DNA from: Mesoplasma lactucae ATCC 49193
GTDB taxonomy: Bacteria > Bacillota_I > Bacilli_A > Mycoplasmatales > Mycoplasmataceae
DNA: 64,000 nucleotides
Assembly: GCF_002441935.1 (NCBI RefSeq)
Contig: NZ_CP023668.1
Coordinates: forward strand, 496,001-560,000
Direction: 5' to 3'
The notes under the pieces are model-generated. The model had not been told where the DNA came from, did not search any database, and worked only from the letters and a program-made list of their open reading frames with translations. Made by a program: the position numbers and the translations under genes. Shown piece by piece: positions 1 through 13,115 of this stretch (the first letter of the stretch is position 1; each line of letters starts with the position of its first letter).

Positions 1-530
1 CCTAACAACATAATAACTCAACCAATAATACATAAAGCTTCAACACTGATTCAAGCACCCATTGGCACTCTTCCATTCACATCAACTTTTGGAACAAAGG
101 TTAAAATCATAATTACTAAAAAGATAGCATAAGGAATTAGGCTTAAAATACTCAAACCGATATATTGAAGGCGGAAGAATGGAGCTCTTCTTCTTTTTTC
201 ATCAGCAAAAATAATTGCTTGGATTGCATTCATATTTACTAATAAGTTTTCTTTATCCCAAGCTTTTGGAATAATGAATTCATCTTTTTTCTTATGATAA
301 GAATAAAAAGTTGGTAAGAAATACCCTTTTTTAGTCTTTACTTTAGAATTTAATAACTCTTTTCCTCTTAACTCATTAAATGTTTCTTCTCCACGAACAC
401 TAGTTTCACTAAAGTGGCCTTTAATTTGGAAAAACAGTTTTCCAAAGATTTGAAATAATAAAATTATTCCTAAAAAAACCATGAAGATAATAACAATGGC
501 AGCCGTTTGGCTTCCTAATCTTTCAATCAT
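1..530 (-). CDS. membrane protein of unknown function (3' end outside window)
   Basis: Reading starts at ATG 530 and runs off the window at base 1; at least 176 residues are visible. UGA codons at 51-53 and about 18-20 are read as Trp. One hydrophobic segment lies at residues 10-30 (AAIVIIFMVFLGIILLF), then about 85 soluble residues rich in Lys and Arg, then further hydrophobic segments from about residue 125 on. I recognise no family motif. It follows the unknown gene ending at 548 by only 17 bp, so the two are probably co-transcribed. It looks like a mollicute-specific membrane protein. The call is certain as a gene but not as to function. Confidence 0.75.
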
Positions 531-547
531 ACTTATAATTCTCCTTT

Positions 548-1441
548 TTATTTAATAAGAGTTATTGGTAAATCATATGCTTCATAATAATTATCAAGAT
601 ATAATGGTTTTCCTACCATTAATTGTTTTTGATAAGAGTCTAATCTATAGAAGTATTCATAGACTACTAATTCACGGTTACTATAATCTTGTCCATTAAC
701 ATAATAGGTTGTTTTATTGCTAGATAAAGAAAGTAAGAAAGAGCTTTTATCAAAAGGAGCAATCATAACTTCTTCATCAAAACTAGCAATTAAATTTAAC
801 TTCTTATCTTGTTTGTTAAAATAAAAGACTTCATTATCATCACTTAACATAATGTAATTTTTTTCTGTAAAAGTAATTTTTTTTAAATTTGGGACGATAA
901 ACTTTGGCATTTTATCGTTAAGTTCCTCATTAAAAAGCTTAACTTCTTTAGTTTTAAAGTCTTTTAATAGAAGTTGATTTTCAAAAGTACCAACAACAAT
1001 TTTGTTTTCAAAAATGTGTTCTTCTTTCAAAGTTCAATTTTCATCATAAACATTTACATAAGAACCACTTTTAATATTTTTAATTAGAGAAACATAAAAT
1101 AGTCCGTCGTTTTTAACAACCATTGCTACATATTCACTAAAATAATCCAATCCTTCAATTGAGCTCTTACTAGCTTCTAAGAAAGAAGATTCTAAAGGAT
1201 TAGGATGAGAAAGAAAATCAGTGTTTAAAAGGCCTCTTTTGGTAATATTTACCAAAATATCTTTAACATTTATCTTCCCAAGAAGTTTAGCTGGTTGATC
1301 TAAATCAAATTTAGAATCTGTTAAGTACATTTCTTCATCAATAATTCAAAAATTAGTAATTCAATCAGTACCTTCAACTTGTCGTTGAACTAATTTAGGT
1401 TCTGGTTTTCTTGCTAATGTTTTTTTTCTTTTAAAAAGCAT
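548..1441 (-). CDS. hypothetical protein, 297 aa
   Basis: Joining the pieces across UGA-Trp codons gives 297 residues from ATG 1441 to TAA 548-550. A GAGG motif sits 7-8 nt before the ATG, which fixes the start. The N-terminus is basic (MLFKRKKTLARKPEPK) and the rest is soluble, with many aromatic and acidic residues and no evident membrane segment after it. No catalytic motif or known domain is recognised. It lies downstream of pgk, separated by the pgk terminator, and just upstream of the membrane protein at 530, suggesting a two-gene unit. Function unknown. Confidence 0.75.
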
Positions 1442-1480
1442 ATTTATAACCTCATTACTTTAATTATAAAGGTTAATAAA

Positions 1481-1508
1481 AAGAAGGTTAACAATTGTTA
1501 ACCTTCTT
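1481..1508 (-). terminator. terminator of pgk
   Basis: A 12-bp perfect inverted repeat (arms 1481-1492 and 1497-1508) is followed on the minus strand by TTTTTATT. It sits 29 bp past the pgk stop and before the unknown gene starting at 1441. Confidence 0.8.
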
Positions 1509-1537
1509 GTAATTATGTGTTTAAACTAAATAATTTA

Positions 1538-2755
1538 TTATTTGTTTTCGATAGCTTCAATACCTGGTAATGGTTTACCTTCCATGTATTCTAATGATGC
1601 TCCTCCACCAGTAGAAATTCATGAGAATTTATCTGCTAATCCTAATTTTTTAGCTGCTGCTGCTGAGTCTCCTCCACCGATTAAAGTGAACGCTCCAGGT
1701 AAGTTAGCGATTGCTTCTCCAACTTCTAGAGTACCTTTTTCGAAGTTAGTAAATTCAGTAACTCCCATAGGTCCGTTTCAAACAACTGTTTTAGCTCCAG
1801 CTAATTCATTTTTAAATAATTCAATAGTTTTTGGTCCGATGTCTAATCCCATCATGTCATCTGGCATATCTTTTGATGTGTCTGAGAATGTTGGGGTAAC
1901 ATCTGCAAATTCAGGAGCGTTTGCTGAATCAACTGGTAAGATGATTTTTCCTTTACCAATTTCTAAATATCTTTTTGCGTCATCAATTTTGTCTTCTTCT
2001 AATAAAGAACGTCCAACTTTGTGACCTTGAGCTGCGAAGAATGTATAAGCCATTCCCCCACCAATTAAGATTTTGTCAACTTTGTTTAATAAGTTGTCAA
2101 TAACTCCGATTTTATCAGAAACTTTTGCTCCACCTAAAATAGCGATGAAGGGGTGTTCTGGATTATCGATTCCTTTTGCTAAATTTGTTAATTCAGCTTC
2201 AATTAAGAATCCTACTGCAGAATCATCGATGTGAGTTGCAATTCCAACATTTGAGGCGTGAGCACGGTGTGCTGTACCAAATGCGTCGTTAATGAATAAG
2301 TCACCTAATGATGCTCAGTATCTTCCTAATTCAGGATCGTTTTTAGATTCACGTTTAACTAAAACTCCGTCAACAACGTCTTCGAATCTAGTGTTTTCAA
2401 CTAATAAGATTTCTCCTGGTTTTAAAGCATTAATTGCTGCCTCTAATTCAGGTCCTTCAGTTTCAGGAACGAAAATAACTTTTTGTCCCATTAATTCTTC
2501 TAATCTTTTTGCAACCGGTTTTAAGCTTTTAGTTTTTTTGTCTTCTTCGGTTTTAATTCTACCTAAGTGTGAGAACAAAATAACTTTAGCATCGTTTTGC
2601 ACAAGATATTTAATTGTTGGTAATGCCGCAGTGATACGGTTGTCATCAATAATGTCTCCTGCATCATCTAAAGGCACGTTGAAGTCAACACGAACTAGAG
2701 CTTTTTTGTCTTTAACATCAAGATCTTTGATTGTTTTTTTCTTGTTGTAATCCAT
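1538..2755 (-). CDS. pgk: phosphoglycerate kinase
   Basis: PGK makes ATP by transferring the acyl phosphate of 1,3-bisphosphoglycerate to ADP in cytosolic glycolysis. The 405-residue reading has the family length. The N-terminal signature [10 protein letters not shown] lies at about residues 22-31, and FSHLGR follows at about 60. The nucleotide-side domain carries the GGGGxA-like segment before GDSAAA near residues 350-370. ATG 2755 has AAAGAGG eight bases upstream. It follows gap on the same strand but a strong hairpin terminator separates them, so pgk is probably transcribed from its own promoter or by read-through. Two UGA codons are read as Trp. The ending [17 protein letters not shown] is clear. 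Confidence 0.97.
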
Positions 2756-2856
2756 ATTTTAATTACCTCTTTCAAATATTTTTAATACATTTTTATTTTA
2801 ACTCTTTTAACAGATTTTAGGGAGATGATTTAACCCTTTTAAGATTAAAAGTAAAT

Positions 2857-2887
2857 AAAAAAGATAGCTTGAAAGCTATCTTTTTTT
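2857..2887 (-). terminator. terminator of gap
   Basis: Inverted repeat AAGATAGCTT/AAGCTATCTT with A-run and T-run flanks, so it could work in both directions. It lies between gap (stop at 2913) and pgk (start at 2755). Confidence 0.85.
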
Positions 2888-2912
2888 ATATTATTTTTAA
2901 GAAATAATTGGA

Positions 2913-3938
<1,026 letters not shown>

Positions 3939-3975
3939 ATTGTGTTTCCTTCTTTCATTGTTTGGTTACATTGAT

Positions 3976-4004
3976 ATTATATGCTAAGAAAAATATTTTC
4001 TCAA
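3976..4004 (-). promoter_or_regulatory. gap promoter
   Basis: On the minus strand TTGAGA (3999-4004) and TATAAT (3976-3981) are 17 bp apart, an almost ideal sigma-A promoter about 40 bp from the gap start. Confidence 0.85.
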
Positions 4005-4010
4005 AGGTTT

Positions 4011-4027
4011 TGAGTAAATATTACTCA
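4011..4027. promoter_or_regulatory. palindrome upstream of gap promoter (candidate operator)
   Basis: TGAGTAA-ATA-TTACTCA is a perfect 7+7 inverted repeat seven bases upstream of the gap -35 box. No T-run follows on the minus strand, so it does not look like a terminator for dnaI. It is well placed for an activator or repressor site. Binding protein unknown. Confidence 0.4.
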
Positions 4028-4048
4028 CTATTTGTAATATCAATTGTT

Positions 4049-5017
4049 TTACTTAATTCGGTGGTTATCTCCACTCAATTTTAATTCTTTTGAAAGTGTA
4101 TTTATTCTTTCAAAAAAGCGTTCATTTTTAATAAAGTTATCTTGTTTAGAACCGCTAAAATTCTTACCAATTTGGGTTAAATAACTTTTCTTTAAAGCAT
4201 CAATTGAAAAGTTTGATGTAAAGAATGTTGGCTTATGATGATCCATACGATAATTTAAAATCGAAAAAAGAATATCATCTCTTAATCAAGCACTAGCAGG
4301 TTCTCCACCAATATCATCTAAAAAGAGAATGTCTGCTTTTTGTAAATTATTCATTAAATCACGATATTCACTATTTGTAGTTCCAAAAGTTCCTTTAATT
4401 TGGTTCATTAAATTAGAAACAGAAATAAAAGCAACGGTTTTGTTGTGGTTTTTCACAGCATCAATCGCTAAGAATTGAAATAAAGTAGTTTTTCCAATTC
4501 CTAAATTTCCTTCTAAATAAATCCCAAAGTTTTGGTCTTTATTATCAATCATATTCATATAAAAAGTAATGATTTTTCTTTTCATTTCATACTCTTCACA
4601 TGATTTGACTTTTTGTTCGATTATTTTTCATTTTTTTGGTGAATCATAATCATTTAATAAAAAGAACTTTAAGTTCTGTTCGTTATCTTTGTACAAACCA
4701 TTCTTAAAGTTCAAAGGATTAAAATCACAAACTAAGAATTTTGATTGAAACTTAGCTTTTTCTTCTAAATAAAGTGTGTGTTCACAAGGAACTACTTTTT
4801 GATAGAAGCGATTGTTGTCATACTCAAGTGATTCTTTATATCCTTTTAATTTTTGTTGACATGAAGTGATATCTTCAAGTTTTTCATTACAATCCATATG
4901 GTTTTGAATGAAATGATAGATTTCACGATCATATAATTTGACAGTTTCAGATGGAATATCGTTTTCAAAAATTAAATTATCAACAATAGCTTGGTTTTTT
5001 AATTTATCGATTTCCAT
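4049..5017 (-). CDS. dnaI: DnaI-like helicase loader (AAA+ ATPase)
   Basis: DnaI loads the replicative helicase at origins and restart sites. The 322-residue protein has an N-terminal part with a Cys/His cluster, then an AAA+ domain: Walker A GNLGIGKTT near residue 170, Walker B DILFLDDIG near 230, and sensor-1 TSN near 265. The C-terminus ends ELKLSGDNHRIK. It is the last gene of the block, 21 bp after dnaB, with AAAGGGAG before ATG 5017. The gene order dnaB-dnaI matches Bacillus. UGA is used for Trp in several places. Confidence 0.9.
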
Positions 5018-5038
5018 TATCTAAAACTCCCTTTGTTT

Positions 5039-6310
5039 TTAAATTAATAAATTATCTAATTGAACATCAAGATCATCAATTCTTCTTTGATTTTTATGTT
5101 CAGATTTATTATCTAATCAATCATAACTTAGTTGTTTGGTTGAATCTTCATTTAAATTGTCTAATTCCATCATTTCTGATGATAAATCGAAATCAGAATC
5201 GGCATATTTAGCTGAATTTTTAAGATAATCCATAGCTTCTTTAGTTTTATTAATTCCTTTTTTGTTTAAGCTCTTAGCAATTTTGCACAAGTAGCTTCCA
5301 ACAATTTTTTTATCATTTTTATAATATGAGAATTCTAATAAACAGTTAACTAAACCATTTGGTAAATCATATTTTCTTTGTAACTTATCAATTACTTGAC
5401 GAACTCAATATTGAGGTTCTTCTTCCAATAAAGCAGTTGCAAAATCATATGGATCCATAGATTCCATTTCATAAATTTTTTGTTCCTGTGGAGATTTTTC
5501 CACTCTTTGTTTTGAAATTACTAGTTGTTTAAATAAGACATTGAAATAACTTTCAGAAATCTCATGAGATTTATTATCATATGATTTTTGTAAAACCATC
5601 ACTAATTCATCTTCAGTAATTCCTTCTTCAAGATTATTTAAAATTAAAGAAACAATTGGTTTAGTTAAAGCAGTTGGATTCATTCCTTTAATTGACATTA
5701 ACATGTGTAAATTACTTAAATTAACATTATGTAATTGGTGGTTCATATCGAACTGAGGAACATTATTTTCAACTTTAAAGTTGGTAATTGTTTCTTCATT
5801 ATTTCTTTTAATCTTACTAAAATCAGTTGGGAACGCTTCAGCAAATGTTACGCTCATATCTTCTTCTAGTTCAGGATTAATCATTGTTTCTTGTGGTGTG
5901 TCAAAGCCAAGATGGAATTTCAAAACATCAAAGCTATCATCATCTAATTTATTTCTAAGAATTCCTGCGTATAAATAGTTATCAAAAAACTCTTTTGGTG
6001 AAAGTGGTTTTTTGACATAAATTTTAATTAAATCAGAATTCTTTGTCTTTGTTCTTTTTAGAAGGTTCATACCTTCTAGGTTTCGAATATAACATTCAAC
6101 CTTATCATCGCGTTCACCTAAAATAACTGATAAACGTGATTGGTCGAAAGTGATATTACTCAATTTAGCCATAATTTTGGCTTCTTCACAAATTGTGAAA
6201 TAAGCAGCACAAGCACTTGACCCGATAATCGGTTGGTAGAGATTTATCAATGCTTGTCTGTCAATATCACAAAGTGAAGAATCGGCTATTACCTTGTACT
6301 TATATCCCAT
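5039..6310 (-). CDS. dnaB: DnaB-like replication initiation/membrane attachment protein
   Basis: This is the Bacillus-type DnaB (not the helicase), a DnaD/DnaB-fold helicase co-loader that acts with DnaD and DnaI. It has 423 residues. The N-terminal segment (YKVIADSSLCDIDRQALINLYQPIIG) is the typical DnaB winged-helix start. A DnaD-like helical domain is likely around residues 300-390, with an acidic tail (about 390-423). ATG 6310 follows GAGGTGAAACTTAT, a strong ribosome binding site. The same frame stays open upstream to 6437 when UGA is Trp, but that stretch is dense in UGA and basic residues and has no comparable Shine-Dalgarno, so I keep 6310. Confidence 0.85.
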
Positions 6311-6458
6311 ATAAGTTTCACCTCGTAAATTAATATTATTCTTTTTTCAAACTCATTTGTTTGTTTTTCTTATATTCGTTTGAGAAAATAAAAACTCGAA
6401 AATCTTTCTCCTATTACCAAGAGAACCAATTCAAGTTTTCCACATATTCACAATTGAA

Positions 6459-7295
6459 TTATTTTATTTTTTGGCAAACAGGACAATAATAAGTCCCTCT
6501 TCCACCAACAACTGTTTTCACAATTTTCGCACCACATCTTGGGCATTCCTTACCATTTTTACCATGAACTTTTAATAGGCGTTGATATTCTCCAACATGC
6601 TTATCACCAAAGGCAAATGAGTGAATTGTTGTTCCTCCATGAGCAATCGAATCGTTTAAAATTTCACGACTTTTTTCAAGAATTTTTTTATCATCAGCTA
6701 AAGTTAAACGATTTGCTGGTTCTTCTGGATTGATTTCACTAGCTCATAAAACTTCGTTCACATAAATGTTTCCTAGACCTAATAAAACAGTTTGATCCAA
6801 TAAAACAGTTTTAATTGCTCTTGTTGTTTTAGAAGTCTTTGAATATAGATATTCAGGAGTAGCTTCTTTATCGAAAGGTTCAGGTCCTAATTTAGCAATT
6901 GAAGGAAGATTTTTTCATTCACCTTTTTTAACAAGTTGCAAAGTTCCAAATCTTCTTGAATCATAATATCTTAAGATATTAGCATCATCTTTTAATCAGA
7001 ACTGAGCTTCAAGTAAAGATTCACCATAAGTAAAGGTTTCTGGGTTTTCACAAATCCATTTCCCTTCCATTCTTAAATGAGAAATCATTTCAAAATCAGT
7101 TAAATGGAAAATAATATATTTTCCATAAGGTTGAACTGATTCAATGATTTGACCTGGCAAGTTATTTTGTAGTTCTAGAATGGTTGTATCAACTAATAAA
7201 CGTTTGTAAAAGATATTAACTTTATCAATTGTTTTACCTTGTACATTTTCATTTAAATATCTCACAACCATTCTAACTTCTGGTAGTTCTGGCAT
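6459..7295 (-). CDS. mutM: formamidopyrimidine-DNA glycosylase
   Basis: Fpg removes 8-oxoguanine and formamidopyrimidines from DNA and nicks the abasic site. The 278-residue protein starts MPELPEV, so the catalytic Pro2 and Glu3 are present. The C-terminal zinc finger is complete: CPRCG at about residues 250 and CPVCQK at the end, with GGRGTYYC between. It is 27 bp downstream of polA in the same direction, as in Bacillus. A 148-bp gap then precedes dnaB. Confidence 0.96.
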
Positions 7296-7322
7296 TATAA
7301 AATTCTCCCTTTTTTAATTAAT

Positions 7323-10046
7323 TTATTTCAATTGATATCAATTATTTCCACTTGATTTAGATTCTTCAAGTTTAACTTTGATCTCATCAGTTCCTTCAAA
7401 GGTTTTACTTAAATCTTTGAAAGCTTTGTCCATTTGTTCTTCAATAATCTTAGTTGCTATTTCAATTTCTTCATTTTTAATTGAAAAAATGATTTCATCG
7501 TGGATTTGAGAAGACATAAATGATTTTAAGTTTTGTTTCTTAAATTCATTATAAATGTTTATCATAGCAATTTTTAAAATATCTGCAGCTGTTCCTTGAA
7601 TAGGCATATTAATAGCAGCACGTTCTCCAAATTCACGTTGGAAGCGAACTTTAGATTTTAATTCTGGAATATATCTTCTTCTTCTAGACATAGTTTCAAC
7701 ATAACCATTTTCTTCGGCGAATGCTAAAGTCTTATCTTTAAAAGTTTTAATTCCTGGAAATGTTTCATAATATCTGGTAATTAAATCTTGAGCTTTTCCA
7801 ACACCAATATTCAAATCTTTTGACAGTCCATAAGCACTTAGACCATAAATAATTCCAAAGTTGAAAACTTTAGCAGTTCTTCTCATGTCTGGTGTTACAT
7901 CTTTGGGATCAACTCCAAAAATTCTTGCAGCAGAATTAGCATGAATATCTCCTTCATGACTAAAGATTTCTAACATATGTTTTTCATCTGCCATTTGGGC
8001 TAAAACTCTTAATTCAATTTGAGAATAGTCATAGCTATAGAAGGTATAACCTTCATCGACGATAAAGATTTTTCTAACTTCTTTTTGATCATCGTCTCTT
8101 GTCGAAATATTTTGTAGGTTTGGTTCAACACTACTTAATCTCCCGGTTGCAGTCAAGTTTTGTTTAAAGATTGTATAAACACGATTATCTGGATGAATGT
8201 ATTTTTCAAATCCAGCTAAATAAGTTGAATATAGTTTCATTCATTTTCTGTATTCTAAAATTAAACTAACAACTGCATGTTCTGCTTGAATCGCTTCTAA
8301 AACTTCACGGTTTGTACTTCCTTTAAAGTTATTTGGGAGTTTTAAATCATCATATAAAAGTTCTTTAACTTGTTTTGGGCTTGCTAAATTAAAGTTTTCA
8401 GGAAGTTTATCTCCTAACATATTTTTAACATCAGTTTCAATACTACTAATTTTTGCTTCAGCACTTCTTGTTTGTAAAGCAAGTTCGTCACGATCAATTA
8501 GAACCCCTTTATCTTCCATATCTTTTAAAACAAAAGTTAATGGATAATCAATTTTATTTAATAATAGAACTTGATTATTTAACTCTAAGGTCTTCATAAT
8601 ACTTGGTTTTACTTTTCCGAGATAAACTGCTTTTTTAATAACGAAATCTGCTTTTTTATTTAAATCGATATCAGCAGTTTTCTTAACACCTTTACCATAG
8701 AATAAATCATCTTCATCAATACTTAAAGTATCTGATACAAGCTTTAAGTGCTTTGCAAAAGTTGAATCAACAGTTGGATTTAAGATGTAGCAAGCACTCA
8801 TCATGTCATAAACGAATGACTTTGGATTTGGTTCATAGCCAGAATTTTCTAATAAGGCCAGAGTTCTTTTAATATCATAAGTATTTTTCTTAGCATCTGA
8901 TTTTAAGAAATCATTAAACTTAGAATCAAAGTTGATATTTTCTCCTTCTGATAAAGAGAAAATATCTAGTTGTTTTGTATCAATAAAGTTAATGAAATAA
9001 TTTCCTTTTTCATTACTAATTCCAATCCCAATTACACTACCATCATGATAATTAAATTCTAATGATTCAACAAAGATGTTGTTTTCAACACCAGCATATT
9101 CTTCTTTTCATTCTTCAATAATTTCATAATTAATATTTTCTTCTTGATTAATTCTTTCAGCTGAATTTTGAAATCTTCTAACTAATGATTTCATTTCATA
9201 TTTTTCTAAGAAGTCAGTTAAAGGTTCAATTGTAATGTTTAATTGGTGAACCTTAAAGTTTGGAATATAAACTGAAGTTTCAATTGTAGCAATATCTTTA
9301 CATAGATAAGCATCGTCTTTACCATTAATTAATTTTTCTTTTAGTTTTCCTTTAATAGCATCAATATGACTATAGATACCATCTAAAGTTTGATACTCAC
9401 AAATTAATTTAGTAGCCCCTTTTTCTCCAACTCCTTGAACACCTTTCAAGTTATCAGAGCTATCTCCCATTAATCCTTTTAAGTCAGGAACTTGTTTTGG
9501 TAAACATTCTCATTTTTCAAATAAAGCTTTTTCATCAATCACGTTCATATCACTAGTTCCTGAACGTGGACTTAAAACAAAAGTACGGTCATTAATCAAT
9601 TGATACATATCTTTATCAGAAGATAAAATATTAATTTCCATATCAGGATTTTCGTCATAAATTTTCTTAGCCATAGACCCAATTAAATCATCGGCTTCAT
9701 AGTCATCCATTTCAAAATAATCAATATTAGCAGATTTTAGAAATTCTCTGGCTATAGGAAATTGTTCAACTAATTCTGGTGGAGTTTTTTGTCTTCCACC
9801 TTTATAGTCTTCTAGTTTATCATGTCTAAAAGTGTGTTTTCCTTTATCAAAAGCAACTTTAACATCATAATAATCTTCTTTAACTATTAATGAAGTTAAC
9901 ATGTTTGCAAATGAATAAACTGCATTGGTTGGAATCCCTGTTGTAGTTCTTAAAATTGACCCGCTATAGGCACTTCCATAATATGCTCTAAAAATTAATG
10001 AGTTCCCATCAACTAATAAAACTTTCTTTTGTTCTTTATTTTCCAT
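7323..10046 (-). CDS. polA: DNA polymerase I
   Basis: Pol I fills gaps in repair and processes Okazaki fragments. It has 907 residues. The 5'-3' exonuclease domain occupies about 1-300 (LLVDGNSLIFRAYYG near 11-25; DDYEADDLIG near 115; GDSSDN near 194). The polymerase domain has motif A DYSQIE at 673-678, motif B RRTAKVFNFG near 722-731 and motif C HDE at 849-851. In the middle I see no DxE ExoI motif, so the proofreading domain is probably inactive, as in other Gram-positive-derived enzymes. ATG 10046 follows AAGGGAAG. It lies 23 bp after dnaE and is likely co-transcribed with it. Confidence 0.97.
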
Positions 10047-10069
10047 AATTTAACTTCCCTTTTATTCTC

Positions 10070-13000
10070 TTATTTTACATAATTCACAATTTCTTCAACA
10101 ACTGCACTATCTTCCCCATTGTAGTTTTGAATTCTAATTCTTGCTAAAACCATTGCTCCAGGATTTAATGAACCATTTAATTTTTCATAGGTATCTGCAA
10201 ACATTGTGGCTTTAATTGTAGCAGTATCATCACTCAATGTTAAGAAAGCCATTAAATTTCCGTTCTTGTCTTTTTTAGTTCTAATTGCATCAACTAATAA
10301 AATTGCTAATCCTCTTTTTGAAGAAGTAATAATTTTATTTAAACTAAAGACATTTTTATTGCTATATTCTTTTCTCTTAATTGAGAAAGGATTGTTTAAT
10401 AAATAGAATCCTAAATAATCGTATTCTTTTAAGTATAACTCTTGATCTGAAATTTCTTTACTTGATTCTAAAACTGGAATGGTAAGTGGATCAATTTCTC
10501 TTTTCCCTTTATTTTGATCTGCAAAAATTAATAACGAATCAATATTTTGCACAATCAATCTTCTATCAATTTGATAAGTATCAAAAGCTCCAGTTCAAGC
10601 TAAAGCTTCAAAGATTTGACGATTCATTCCGTTAATTACTAAATTAGAAATTAAAACATAGAAATCATCAAAAACTGCTTTGTCATTAACTCAAAGATTT
10701 CTTAATTTCTTTAAAAATTCAGGACCAATTCCAGAAATGATTGTTAATGGTGCAAAAATCATTTTATTATAAGCAACATATTTATTATTTACATTCTTAA
10801 TGTTTGGACCTTTGAAATCAATTCCATAAGCATTGATTTCTTTAATATAAGTTGATGTCTTAGCTGCATTTCCTAAACTAGCATTAAATAATGATGTATA
10901 AAATTGTTCTGGATAATAAGTTTTTAATCAAGCTAATCAATAAGAAATATATGAATAAGCAATTGAGTGTGACTTATTAAATCCATAGGCAGCAAAGTTA
11001 TCAATTCAGTGTCAAATTTCATTTGCTTTAGCTTCTGAATAACCATTAGCTATAGCCCCTTTCATGAAATCGATTTTAGCTGATTTCATGTATTCATGAT
11101 TCTTTTTACTCATAGCTCGACGAACAATATCAGCTCGTCCCAAACTAAATCCTCCAACTTTTCGAAGAACTTGAATTACCTGTTCTTGATAAAGAATAAT
11201 TCCATAAGTTGGTGCTAAGATGTCAATTAAACTTGGATCGATTACATATCGTTCTGGTTTTGTTCTTGATTTTCTTCTTTTTAAATATTCAGGAATCATT
11301 TCTTTTGGACCTGGTCTAAAAATAGCTGAAGTAGTTGAAATATCTTCAATATTTTTCGGGTTCATTTTCATAACTAAATTAGTCATACCAGGAGATTCTA
11401 ATTGAAAGATTCCAGTAGTTTTTCCTAAACTTAATTGTTCATAAACGTTTTGATCAGTTAAATCTAACTTATCAAAGTTAATGTCCTTTTTTTCAGTTCT
11501 AAAAATATTTGAACGAATTTCTTGTAAAGTTGTTAAGTTTCTTAAACCTAATAAGTCCATTTTAATTAACCCTAATCGTTCAAGATAATTCATATCAAAT
11601 TGAGTTTGCATAATTCCGTTATAACCAACTCTAATTGGTACAATGTCTCTTAAATCAACATCTGAAATTACAATTCCGGCGGCATGAGTTCCTGTTTGTC
11701 TAGGTAAACCAATTAATTTAAAAGCCATCTCAAAAATTTCTTTATTGTCATTGTAATAGCTTGTTAAAGCTCTTGAATTTTTAATAGCTCCTTTTAAATC
11801 ATCTTGATATTGCATTGGAATTAACTTAGTTATTTTATTTGCGAAATCAACTGGAAGATTATAAGTTCTAATCACATCTCTTAAGGCAGATTTTGCTCCA
11901 ATTGATTGGTAAGTTACAATTGTTGCTACATGATAAACACCATATTTTTCAAACAGATATTCAATCACTTCTTCACGACGATTATCTTGAAAATCAATAT
12001 CAATATCTGGCATTGTTTTTCTTTCTGGATTTAAGAATCTTTCAAACAATAAATTATATTTTAAAGGATCAACTGTTGTAATTCTTAATAAGAAAGAAAC
12101 CAATGAACCAGCAGCACTCCCTCTTCCAGGGCCAACCATAATGTCATTGTCTTTTGCATATCTAACATAGTCACGAACAATTAAAAAGTAGTTTACAAAC
12201 CCCATTTGTTCAATGATATTTAGTTCATAGTCTAACCTTTTCTTATAATCATCTTTTTTGTTATTGGGAATGTGATAAATATTAAAATAAGAATTTAATG
12301 AATCATCAGTAAGTTGTCTTAAAAACTGTCTTTGAGGAATATTGTTTGGTGTTTTATATTCCATCAAATGCATTCCTGTATCTTCAAATAAATCAAAGTT
12401 AACCATATTGGCAATTTTATTTAGATTATCATTACTAATTTTTGCATATTGGTAAAGTTCTTCTTCTGAAGGATAATGAGCATCAACTACAGTTGTAACT
12501 TCATTAATATAAGCATTATCTTTAATTGCTAATAAAGTGTTGTAGGCTTTTTTATCAACAATGTCAAAATAAGCAATCTTGTTTGTGTAAACAACATTGC
12601 TAAAGTTTTTATATTGTTCTTGGGTTTTAAAATTAATTCCATAATAAAGATTTTCTTTATTAATATCTTTAAACAAAGCATCAACTAAATTAGCATCATG
12701 ATTTTCTTCAAAAGAAATTACATAAGCTAAATCATCAGTAAAATAGTTTCTAGCAAAATTAAGAATTTCTAATTCATTTAATTCTTTTGTTTGAATTTCA
12801 GAAGAAATATAACATAGGTTTTTATATCCATTTCTGTTTTTAGCATAAAAATTTAAAGTGATTTTTTGGTTTTGGTGAAATTCTAAAGTTAAACCAATGA
12901 CTGGTTTAATATTTTTTTTGCTAAATTTATCATAAAATTCAGCAGCCCCATACATTGAATTTAAATCAGCATAAAAAGAAAAAGGGAAGGAATTTTTTAA

Positions 13001-13087
13001 GGCAAAATCTAAATAATCATCAATGGTGATTAAAGATTCTTGAAAGTTATAAGCTGAACGAAGATTTGCTTGTGGTTTATAACTCAT
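10070..13087 (-). CDS. dnaE: DNA polymerase III alpha subunit, DnaE type
   Basis: Second replicative polymerase beside PolC in Gram-positive-derived bacteria. The 1005-residue protein has GPGRGSAAGSLV at about 319-330 and the catalytic PDIDIDF at 360-366. A C-terminal OB-fold region is visible (LMAFLTLSDDTATIKATMF). The N-terminal PHP region is poor: where DnaE normally has an HxH metal motif near the start, this reads YKPQANLRSAYNF. ATG 13087 is preferred over the in-frame GTG three codons earlier because AAGGGAAG is spaced eight bases from the ATG. It sits between thiI and polA. Confidence 0.96.
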
Positions 13088-13115
13088 ATTATTCACTTCC
13101 CTTTTGTTAATTTAA

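Noticed and set aside
1542-2750. Long open frames on the plus strand opposite pgk
   Set aside because: They are mirror images of the pgk codons; composition follows the minus-strand gene and no ribosome site is present.
6311-6437. In-frame N-terminal extension of dnaB using UGA as Trp
   Set aside because: The stretch is dense in UGA, very basic, and lacks a good Shine-Dalgarno, while GAGGTGA is well placed before ATG 6310.
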